A stretch of 19,234 nt of DNA from an uncultured Phycisphaerales bacterium (GTDB lineage Bacteria; Planctomycetota; Phycisphaerae; Phycisphaerales; UBA1924), in contig CALMQD010000153.1 of the NCBI GenBank assembly GCA_937871415.1, forward strand, positions 1 to 19,234, read 5' to 3'. The translations under genes and the position numbers were made by a program. The notes under the pieces were generated by a model. The model searched no databases and was not told the origin of the DNA. It saw only the letters and a list, made by a program, of their open reading frames with translations. Positions 5,994 through 14,700 of the stretch are shown piece by piece. Every line of letters begins with the position of its first letter. Positions within the stretch are counted from its first letter, which is position 1.

Positions 5994-8900
5994 ATGTCGT
6001 CGCGCGCTCGCCCAGATCCCCGGAAACTCTGGTCGTTTCGGTTGGCCCTGCTCCTGTTGGCGCTCCTTGGGCCATCCGGTTTTGTCCGGGCCGAGACCGT
6101 CACATGGACCGGTTCCGGCGGCACACTGGAATGGGAGACGCCCGAGAACTGGTCGACCGGTGCGGTCCCGGACCTTGAAAGCGACGTCGTCATCCCCTCG
6201 GGCCCGAGCCCGATCACGATCTCCACGGGGACCGCGCGGGCGAGGTCCCTGGACCTTTCACGTCCGCTCACGGTCCGGCCGCTCGGAACACTGTCGCTCT
6301 CCGGCGTCGCGACGGTTCGAGCGCGGTTGGTTGTCAGTGCATCCGCCGGGCTCTCGGGCGGCCAGTACACGACCGTGTCCCCCGGAGTTGTGCTCTTCCA
6401 GGGCTCATGTACATCGCCGAGCAGTCTGACCAACGTGAGGTTCGCCAGCGATCTATCGATCACCGCGGGCGCGTATCTGCGTTGGAAGAACGTGGATTGC
6501 ACCGGAATCTCGGTCCAGGCCGCGGGCGCGGCGACCATTCAATTAGATGGCGACCAGACGTTGACCGGATCGTGGTCGACCTCCTCATCGAGCGAACTCG
6601 CGTTCTACCCGGTCTCGAACACGGTGCTGACGATCGAGGCGGGGACATCGGTTCGCGGGTCGAACCTGCGGTTCTATGGAACAAACCAGTGCGGGAACAG
6701 CGCCATCACGATGGATGTCGTGCACCGCGGCGTGATCGAAGGGGTTGGTACGGGCGCCACCGTTGCCATTGGTGCTCGAGTAGCCAAGACTGGCTCGATC
6801 ATCGGCCCGAACATCACGATCAACAGTTCGGTCGATCTTCTCGGTGGTGAGTGGACGCTCGGGAGCGGCACCGTCACGTTCGGTCCGGGCTCGGAAGTGC
6901 GCAGCGGCATGTTGAGTACTGGCGCGGCCACAACGCTTTTCGCGGGGACTTGTGCGTCGCCTGTAAGACTCTCCGATCTCTCGGTTCACGGAGATCTCCG
7001 TTTACAGACCAACTCTGTTGTCCGCTGGAACAACGTGACCGTGGACGGAACCGTCCGGGCGTCAGGTTCGGCGTCGATCGGCCTGGAGGGCGACCAGACG
7101 TTGAACGCTCCCTTGTTGGTCGACGGCGTGGCCGTGACTTTCTACGCATGGAGCAGCGGAACGTTGACGATCGGACCGAACGGGGTCCTTCGGGGTGGCG
7201 GCATCTCGATGCAGACGCAGGCGTGCAACTCTGCCGGCACACTCTCGGTCGTGAACAACGGTCTGATCGACGCGAGTATCGCTGGACGCACCATCACTAT
7301 CGGCGCAACGCTTGTCAACAACGGCGTGGTCAACGCGAGCCCCGGCATCGTGGCCTTCACCGGTGGGTACTTCCCGGGCGCGGGAACATGGACCGGCACG
7401 AACTTCTCTTTGACCGGTGTAACAGACCTCGGGGGCGCCGCCTTGAACATCCCCGTCGCGACGATCACTCTCTCCGGAGCCGCGGAACTCCGCAACGGCA
7501 CCGTCAACTTGCAGGGTGGAACGCTCAACTTCGCGGCTAACGGATGCTCGATTCCGCGACTGAGCGGCGTAACGGTCAACGGGAACATGACCCTGAGCGC
7601 GAGCTCGACTTTTCGCTGGAACGGGGTCGTCGTGAACGGCACCGTGACACTCCCGAGCGGCAGCGCGTCGATCGGCTTCGAAGGGAACCAGACGCTTACC
7701 GGTACTTGGCTGCCCAACGCATCAGGCACGTTGACGCTCTACGCCTACACCTCCGGCACGCTCACCGTGGCCTCTGGCGCGGTGCTCCGCGGCGGCATCG
7801 TCTTTCAGTCCGCAGCTCCCAGTTGCCCCACGTCCACCGCGCTGAGTGTAATCAATCAGGGCACGATCGACGGCAATAACGCGAGTCGCCCAGTCCGGCT
7901 CTCCGTGCCGGTGACGCAGAGCGGCGGCACGATCCGCGGCAGCGTTTCCGTCGAGAGTGCGCTCGACCTCGGCGGAGGCGTATTCGATGAGGCCGGGCCC
8001 GTGACCGTCGCCGCGGGCCAGACGGTTCGCAACGGCACGATCAATATGAACGGCTCCGCGTGGACGTTCCCCGGGATCTGTCTTTCCGCGGCGAGGTTCG
8101 TCGATCTCACGATCCACGGCGCGTTTGCTTTGAACCAGAGCGGCACTCTGCGGTGGAGCAACGTCTCGATGGACGGCGCCGTTACGATGCCGATCGGCTC
8201 GCGCATCCTGCTCGAAGGAGACCAGACGCTCACGGGCGAGTTTGTCGGTAACGGCGGGACCACGACTCCCGCGTTGCTGGCGAGCTGGAGCGGGTCCGCG
8301 ACGGCCACGCTTGCGCCGACGTGCATCGTGCGCGGCGCGGGCCTGACCTTCGCGTCGACCTGCAGCTCGAGCGGCAACGAGCTTTCGGTCATCAACAACG
8401 GTCTGGTGGACGGGACTGATACCACCAAACCGATCAAGTTCAATGTCAACGTCGTCGGTGGCATTGGGACGTACTCCGGGGCCGTGCTGTTCGACAACAT
8501 GACCGTGTCCAACGCGAGCCTGTCGGTCGCGGCAACCCCGGGCGGCGCGCCCAAGTTCAGCACATCCTGCAACAACCGGCTCTCCAACTGCACCATCGTG
8601 AGCGACTGGCCTGACTGGGGCGGGACCGTGAAGTGGAATCAGGTCACGCTCATGGGGACGTTGACGCTCGGCAACGGGGGAACGCTGCTCGTCGACGGCG
8701 AGCAGACTTTGGCGGGTAAGATCGTCGGCAACGCCAGTGAAGGCTCGCCCGCGTACATCGGCGGCGTGACAGGTACGAGCCCGCGACTGATCGTCACACC
8801 CTCCGGCAGGATCGAGGGCAAGAGTTTGACGATCGGTATTCCGCGAGCGTGTGGCACACGCCCGCAGCTGCAGAACGACGGTGTGATCGAGGGAACCAAC

Positions 8901-11390
8901 GCCGCTTCGCCGATTCGGCTGGACCTGCTGTCAAGCGTGAGCGGGACTGGGCGGTACAGCGGTGCAGTGAACTTCAATGGCACGACCTTTCAAGGCGCCA
9001 CGATCCATGCGAGTCAGACCAGCGCCGGATCTCCCCGGTGTGCTGGTTCTTCAGCGAGTCGATTCAAGAATGTGACGATTGAGGGTGACTGGGTCGATTT
9101 CTCGGGAGAAGTCATCTGGGATGGAGTAGTGCTGAACGGCACGCTCTCCACCACGTCCTTTGTATCGATCAGAGTGAACGGCGATCAGACACTCACCGGG
9201 ACGATTGATGCTTCGACAAGCCCAAACGCAAGTGTGAGTGTTTTGCCTTACGCAGCCAGCTCGGTGGTGCTCACCATCGAAGAGTCGGCGATTGTGCGTG
9301 GCGGACGGGTCGTGTTTGCGAACACAAGCAGCGGGGGTCAGCCGGTTCTGCTTCGTCTGGTTCACAACGGTCGTATTGAGGGCCTCAGCGCGAGCCAGCC
9401 CATCCAGGTGGCTTCGAGCATCATCGGAGGTAATGGCACTTTCGCGGGCAGTGTTCGCGTCGGCGGAATAACGGTCGACAACGCCCAGATGAACTTTGAG
9501 ACCAACGCAACCGGGAGTCCGGACTTCACGTCGAGCTGTTTCAACACGCTCACCAATGTCGCGATACACGGAGACATCCCCAACTTCACAGGCAAGATGA
9601 AGTGGAACAACGTGTTCCTGGATGGCACGCTGCGCATGCAGCCGGGCTCGGTGCTCCAACTCGCGGGCCAGCAGACATTGACCGGACGTATCGAAGGGAA
9701 TGGAACTTCGGACAACCCGGCGCTGATCGCGGGCACGCTACCCGGTGCGAACACCGTCACGATTGCGCCCATGTGCGTGGTCACCGGTGTCGGCCTTTCG
9801 ATCCGTCATGCCACCGACTGCGCGCCAGGGGCAGGCCAGCAACTGCTCAACCTCGGCACCCTCGAAGGAACCAGCGCCGAGAATCCGATCGACATTCAAG
9901 TTCCGCTCCTCGACGCCGGCGCTGTCGTCGGCGCGGTGCAGACGACGGATGCACTCTTCGGTGTCGAGTACCAGTCCGCATTCTCCACCGACGATGCTGT
10001 CGTCAAGAATCTGCGTCCGGATCCGGGCGACGGGAGCCTGCGGGTCTTTGAGTTCCGCAGTCTGTACATCGCTCCGGGCGTGTCGTTCACGCTCGGCGCG
10101 GGCGAGACGCTCAACCTCGATGGGGGCTCGGGCGTGATCTATGTCGGTCGCGGAGCGACATTCCGCGCTCTGGGTGTGGTCAACGGTCGCGTTCACAACT
10201 CGGGGACGGTGATCGTCCCCTTCGATCGCTCTGGTCTCACTCAGGCAATCGAGGGCGGTGTTGTCGTGCTGGAGCCTCCGGCCGGTGCCGCCGAGCCGTT
10301 CGAACTGCCCGCCGGGGTTGCTTTCCCGGCTCGGACATTTGTGGTCGTGGGCTCCGCCGGGTTTGGCGCCGCGGGCAACGCGCATTCGGGCCGCCGTTAT
10401 CACGCCGCCGGCACGCTCGGCGTGCCCGGAGCGATCGCGTGGGACGGGCTGCTCGCGGTCGATGGCTCGTTGACCCAGCCCCAGGACGGCGTCCTGCGCT
10501 TCTACATCGCTGGGCAAGATCGAGGAGATACGTACACGCACCTCTACGTCGGTCAGACCGCGAATCTCAGCGGCGTCGTGCAGATCGTTCTGCAGCCCGA
10601 GCTGTTCGGGTACTTGCCGCCGGGCGGAGCATCGTTCGATCTGGTGATCGCCGGCGATGGCATCTCGCTACCCGAGCCGCCATCAGCGATCGCTGTTGAA
10701 GCGTTCATGACCGCAGCCGGTGCCTCGTCGCTCGGTCTCTCGCTCCCGCCCTATGCCGGGCTCTACAACCAGGATCCCAACGAACTGGTGCGGTTGCCCG
10801 CTGATCTATTCTCCATCCAGCTTGTGGGTGGCGGTCACGTGCTCCGTGCAACGTTCAACGGCTCGTTCTGCGCGGCGATCGCGGCGGTTCACTCGACCGG
10901 CCGATGTCCGGGAAGCGAGTTCACATGCTCCGCCAGCACACCGGGAGGAAGCGAGCCTTTCTCCTATCGTTGGCAAATCGCCGACTCGGGTGCGCCGGGC
11001 GGGTGGAGCGACCTTGTCGATGGTCCCCTCGTTGTCGGCGGCCTCCCCTGGGGTGAGGTGTCGGGTTCGAGCCTGCCTGAGTGTGTGTTCGATCATGACC
11101 CCGCCGCCCCGCCCACCGGCATCACCGCGCGTGTGGCCAGTTCCAGCACCTGCGGAGTCGCTGTGTCAGGCGGTGTAAATCTGTACTTCTGCCTTGCAGA
11201 CTTTGACTGCGCGGGCGGCGTCTCGCAGTCAGATCTCTTCGCCTATGTCGACGCGTGGTTCGCGCAGTTCCCCGGCGGAGCGCCGGGCATTCCCAGCGCA
11301 GACTTTGATCGCAGCGGCGATGTGAGCGTCGCGGACCTGTTCGGATTCCTTGACGCCTGGTTCGCCGAGTTCGGGGTCTGCGGCAACTGA
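5994..11390 (+). CDS. Giant secreted tandem-repeat (probable beta-helix) protein with Ig-like domain and GC-type dockerin
   Basis: A 1798-residue exported protein. The signal peptide is about residues 1-34 (basic start, LALLLLALLGPSGF core, VRAE end). Next is a W..G...W..P.NW pattern with DVVIPSG (about 37-65), often seen at the start of planctomycete beta-helix proteins. Seven repeats follow, anchored by [RKI]-W-x-x-V and then x-G-x-QTL at residues 163, 344, 541, 720, 880, 1041 and 1203. Their Gly/Val/Thr/Asn-rich, strand-like makeup suggests a beta-solenoid. Residues of about 1495-1580 (FYIAGQDRGDTYTHLYVG, LSGVVQIVL) resemble the domain that often closes such solenoids. About 1640-1725 looks Ig-like (SYRWQIADSG), and 1733-1798 is the dockerin end, closing GVCGN. 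No enzymatic motif is visible; adhesion or a surface-structure role is inferred. By eye its wobble bases are less uniformly G/C than those of atpA. Confidence 0.92.
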   Translation: MSSRARPDPRKLWSFRLALLLLALLGPSGFVRAETVTWTGSGGTLEWETPENWSTGAVPDLESDVVIPSGPSPITISTGTARARSLDLSRPLTVRPLGTLSLSGVATVRARLVVSASAGLSGGQYTTVSPGVVLFQGSCTSPSSLTNVRFASDLSITAGAYLRWKNVDCTGISVQAAGAATIQLDGDQTLTGSWSTSSSSELAFYPVSNTVLTIEAGTSVRGSNLRFYGTNQCGNSAITMDVVHRGVIEGVGTGATVAIGARVAKTGSIIGPNITINSSVDLLGGEWTLGSGTVTFGPGSEVRSGMLSTGAATTLFAGTCASPVRLSDLSVHGDLRLQTNSVVRWNNVTVDGTVRASGSASIGLEGDQTLNAPLLVDGVAVTFYAWSSGTLTIGPNGVLRGGGISMQTQACNSAGTLSVVNNGLIDASIAGRTITIGATLVNNGVVNASPGIVAFTGGYFPGAGTWTGTNFSLTGVTDLGGAALNIPVATITLSGAAELRNGTVNLQGGTLNFAANGCSIPRLSGVTVNGNMTLSASSTFRWNGVVVNGTVTLPSGSASIGFEGNQTLTGTWLPNASGTLTLYAYTSGTLTVASGAVLRGGIVFQSAAPSCPTSTALSVINQGTIDGNNASRPVRLSVPVTQSGGTIRGSVSVESALDLGGGVFDEAGPVTVAAGQTVRNGTINMNGSAWTFPGICLSAARFVDLTIHGAFALNQSGTLRWSNVSMDGAVTMPIGSRILLEGDQTLTGEFVGNGGTTTPALLASWSGSATATLAPTCIVRGAGLTFASTCSSSGNELSVINNGLVDGTDTTKPIKFNVNVVGGIGTYSGAVLFDNMTVSNASLSVAATPGGAPKFSTSCNNRLSNCTIVSDWPDWGGTVKWNQVTLMGTLTLGNGGTLLVDGEQTLAGKIVGNASEGSPAYIGGVTGTSPRLIVTPSGRIEGKSLTIGIPRACGTRPQLQNDGVIEGTNAASPIRLDLLSSVSGTGRYSGAVNFNGTTFQGATIHASQTSAGSPRCAGSSASRFKNVTIEGDWVDFSGEVIWDGVVLNGTLSTTSFVSIRVNGDQTLTGTIDASTSPNASVSVLPYAASSVVLTIEESAIVRGGRVVFANTSSGGQPVLLRLVHNGRIEGLSASQPIQVASSIIGGNGTFAGSVRVGGITVDNAQMNFETNATGSPDFTSSCFNTLTNVAIHGDIPNFTGKMKWNNVFLDGTLRMQPGSVLQLAGQQTLTGRIEGNGTSDNPALIAGTLPGANTVTIAPMCVVTGVGLSIRHATDCAPGAGQQLLNLGTLEGTSAENPIDIQVPLLDAGAVVGAVQTTDALFGVEYQSAFSTDDAVVKNLRPDPGDGSLRVFEFRSLYIAPGVSFTLGAGETLNLDGGSGVIYVGRGATFRALGVVNGRVHNSGTVIVPFDRSGLTQAIEGGVVVLEPPAGAAEPFELPAGVAFPARTFVVVGSAGFGAAGNAHSGRRYHAAGTLGVPGAIAWDGLLAVDGSLTQPQDGVLRFYIAGQDRGDTYTHLYVGQTANLSGVVQIVLQPELFGYLPPGGASFDLVIAGDGISLPEPPSAIAVEAFMTAAGASSLGLSLPPYAGLYNQDPNELVRLPADLFSIQLVGGGHVLRATFNGSFCAAIAAVHSTGRCPGSEFTCSASTPGGSEPFSYRWQIADSGAPGGWSDLVDGPLVVGGLPWGEVSGSSLPECVFDHDPAAPPTGITARVASSSTCGVAVSGGVNLYFCLADFDCAGGVSQSDLFAYVDAWFAQFPGGAPGIPSADFDRSGDVSVADLFGFLDAWFAEFGVCGN
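6480..10085 (+). repeat. Seven tandem protein repeats within the giant gene
   Basis: Units begin at 6480, 7023, 7614, 8151, 8631, 9114 and 9600, marked by codons for [RKI]-W-x-x-V followed about 20 codons later by G-[DNEQ]-QTL. Spacings are 543, 591, 537, 480, 483 and 486 bases, all multiples of three. The first three units are longer (179-197 codons) and carry a DL-G-G block followed by VR-x-G. The last four are about 160-162 codons and instead carry a G-T/F-x-G-x-V block and an SC or TSC motif. The repeats have diverged at the DNA level, so this is an old protein-level amplification. Confidence 0.85.
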
Positions 11391-11737
11391 TCGCAAGCCT
11401 TGCGCAACTGGTTGCCGCTGAGTCGTTTCGGCAGCAGCCCCCACTTCCCCTTCAATCGCACGGTGTTCACGCCAGGGGCATGCCAATCGGTCGCTTCCGG
11501 GCCGAACCAGCGCGCTGCCGGGCAATACCGGCGATGTGACCCCGTTGTGCGTTCTGGGACTTCGCCGCGATGGCGGGTTCGTATTGCGGACGGGTGGGTG
11601 GCGGTCGTTTTGGCCTTGCCGAGGTGCCGCGGACGCGGCGGTCATGCTCGGCGCGTCGTTGCAGCAACAGCCGGGCCGGGGCCGTCGTATCGATGATCTC
11701 TGACAGGCTTGTCCGTTCTCGTGGAGTCAAAGGGTCT
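11391..11737. other. Intergenic region before the S8 protease gene
   Basis: This 347-base gap shows no supported gene. A 98-codon plus-strand frame (11400-11696) has no ribosome binding site and an irregular Arg/Gly-rich composition, and looks spurious. No T-tailed hairpin was found after the giant gene, only a weak five-base stem around 11392-11404. AAAGGG at 11729-11734 lies just before the chosen protease start. A CTGACA at 11699-11704 could be a -35 element, but no good -10 follows it. Confidence 0.5.
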
Positions 11738-14700
11738 ATGGAACGCACTACGACTTGGTCTCGCCGCGCCGAGCGCGGCGTGGTGGTTGCCGCTGTTTGC
11801 ACGCTGGCCCAGATCGCTGGCGCTGGCGAATCGTTGAAGCAGAGCCCGCCGGGGGCCGCGGCGTCTGCTCCGAAGCCGGCGCTCGTGTCGGCGGATCCGG
11901 TGGCCGGCGTCCGGGCGTCGCTGGTCAAAGCGCGCGTGCCGCGGGCGCTCGTTTCGCACGCGCAGGCGCTCGGGGCCCGACTGGTCGCGGACTACGGCTC
12001 GTTCGCGGTGGTCGAGGGCACGCTGGACACGGTGAACGCCGTCGGCGCCGGGGGCGTTGCAGAAGTGCTGCCCTTGGAGAACCTGATCCTGCTCAACGCG
12101 GGACCGATCGACACGACCCCGGGTGGTGGCGGGGCGGGCGGGGGGGCCGGCGCCAAAGTCGAAGCGCGCGCGAAGTTCGAGGGCAAGGCGATGCACCTGG
12201 TGCAGTTCGCCGGGCCCATCAAGCCCGAGTGGCTGAGCGCGCTCGAGCGCACCGGCGTGCGGATCGTCACGTACATTCCCAGCAACGCGTACCTCGTGTA
12301 CGGCGACTTTGACCAGATCTCGGCGCTGCAGAAGCGGGCCGCGACGGGCGCGATCCCGAGCGTGCAGTGGAACGGCGAGTACAAGCCGGAATACCGGCTG
12401 GCGCCGAGCGCCAAGGCGCTGGTGGACGACCCCGCAAAGAGCGCGGTGACGGACCAACTGTTCTCGATTCAGTTGGTGAAGGACGAACAGGCGAACAAGC
12501 AGACGCTCGACCTGCTGGACCAGATCCGCACGGGCGAGCGCATCGGCGAGTACGACGCGCTGGACTACCACAACGTGGTCGCGCCCGTGCCGCCGGGCGT
12601 GCTCGCGGCGCTCGCGGCCCAGCCCGACGTGGTCTCGATCCACGCGTACACGCTCCCGAAGAAGTTCGACGAACGCCAGAACCAGATCATCTCGGGCAAC
12701 CTCGCGGGCACGGTCCCTTCGGGGCCGGGGTACCTGGCGTGGCTGGGCACCAAGGGCTTTACGCAGGAGCAGTTCACCGCTTCGAACTTCGCGGTCGACG
12801 TGAGCGACTCGGGCGTCGACAACGGCTCGACCAGCCCGAACCACATGGGCCTGTACCTGACCGGTACGCGCCCGGGCACGAGCCGCATCATCTACAACCG
12901 CCTCGTCGGGACGGCGCACGCGGGCTCGACGCTCCAGGGGTGCGACGGGCACGGCAACCTCAACACGCACATCGTGATGGGGTACAACAACCTCACCGGC
13001 TCGCCGTTCGCCGATGCCTCGGGCTACCGGTACGGCCTGGGTGTGTGCCCGTTCGTCAAGGCGGGTTCGTCGGTGGTCTTTGACCCGAACACGTTCACGA
13101 GCCCGAACTACAACAACCTGCAGTCGATGGCGTACAACGACGGTGCGCGGATCAGCACCAACAGCTGGGGCGGCACGTCGAACGCGTACATCTCGGACTG
13201 CCAGACGTACGACGCGCTGGTGCGCGATGCGCAGCCCTCGGGCTCGTCGTTCCCGGTCGCGGGCAACCAGCCGATGGTGATCGTCTTCGCCGCGGGCAAC
13301 GCCGGCTCCGCCGCCGGGACCGTGGGCGAACCCAGCACCGCGAAGAACGTCATCACGGTCGGCGCGAGCGAGAACGTGCAGGCGTTCGGCGGCTCCGACG
13401 GTTGCGGCACGACCGATTCCGAGGCCAACAGCGCGCTCGACATCGCGACCTTCTCCAGCCGCGGGCCGTGCGCCGACGGGCGCAAGAAGCCCGACATCGT
13501 CGCCCCCGGCACGCACGTCTCGGGCGGCGTTGCGCAGACCGCCTCCCCCGGCGTCACCGGCACGGGCAACGCGTGCTACGTCGGGACGGGCGTTTGCGGC
13601 GGGGTGGGGAGCATCTACTTCCCCGCCGGTCAGCAGTTCTACACGGCTTCTTCGGGGACGAGCCACTCGACCCCGGCCGTCGCCGGTGCGTGCGCGCTCG
13701 TTCGCCAGTTCTTCCTGAACATGAGCCTCGCGGCGCCCAGCCCGGCGATGACCAAAGCCATCCTCATGAACTCGACCCGGTACATGACCGGCACGGGCGC
13801 CAACGACACCCTCTGGTCCAACAGCCAGGGCATGGGCCTGATGAACCTCGGCGAACTCTTCAACCGCGGCACGGTGCCCACGCTCCTGCGGGACCAGGTC
13901 GCCGCCGACACGTTCACCGCCACCGGCCAGACCCGGACCTTCGTCGGCACGGTCGCCGACTCGTCCAAGCCCTTCCGCATCACCCTCGCCTGGACCGATG
14001 CTCCAGGCGCGACCTCCGGCTCGGCATGGAAGAACGATCTCGACCTGACCGTCACCGTCGGCGCAAACACGTACAAGGGCAACGTCTTCTCCGCGGCTTC
14101 CTCCGTCACCGGCGGCGCGGCGGACGCGGCCAACAACGTCGAGAGCGTCTTCCTTCCCGCCGGCGTCACCGGCGCGGTCACCATCACCGTCACCGCCTCG
14201 AACATCAACTCCGACGGCGTGCCCAACTCGGGCGGCTCGCTCGACCAGGACTTCGCCCTCGTCGGGTACAACGTGACCACGACGCCCATCGTCGTCCTGA
14301 GCGCCACCGGGGCCGATTCCTTCGCCGACAACGTCGGCAACGGCAACGCGAACGGGCGCATCGACCCGGGCGAGACCGAGATCCAGGTCTTCGCGCCGGT
14401 CACCAACTCCGGCACGCTCAACGCCACCGGCGTTACCGGCACGCTCGTTTCGAACACGCCGACGGTCACGGTGACCAGCGCCGTGGCGGCGTACCCGAAC
14501 CTCGCCGCCGGCGGATCGACCGCGGGCAATCTGACGCCCTACGTGCTGAGCGTGAGCCCGTCGCACCCGTGCGGCGCACCGATCTCGCTGACGCTCAGCG
14601 TCACGTCGAACCAGGCTTCGGCTGCGCCCCACGCGATCGATCTCTCGACCGGTTCCTCCGGCGCGGGCGGCGTGCAGACGTTCTCGTACAGCGGCCCGGC

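Noticed and set aside
6480..10085. Regular repetition that could suggest a CRISPR or satellite array
   Set aside because: The repetition is at the protein level, with units of 480-591 bases in one continuous reading frame and diverged DNA. There are no short identical direct repeats with spacers.
11391..11420. A terminator hairpin right after the giant gene
   Set aside because: Only a five-base stem with a three-base loop can form, and no T-run follows.
11400..11696. A 98-codon plus-strand frame between the giant protein and the S8 gene
   Set aside because: It has no ribosome binding site, no recognisable protein character and an irregular Arg/Gly-rich composition.
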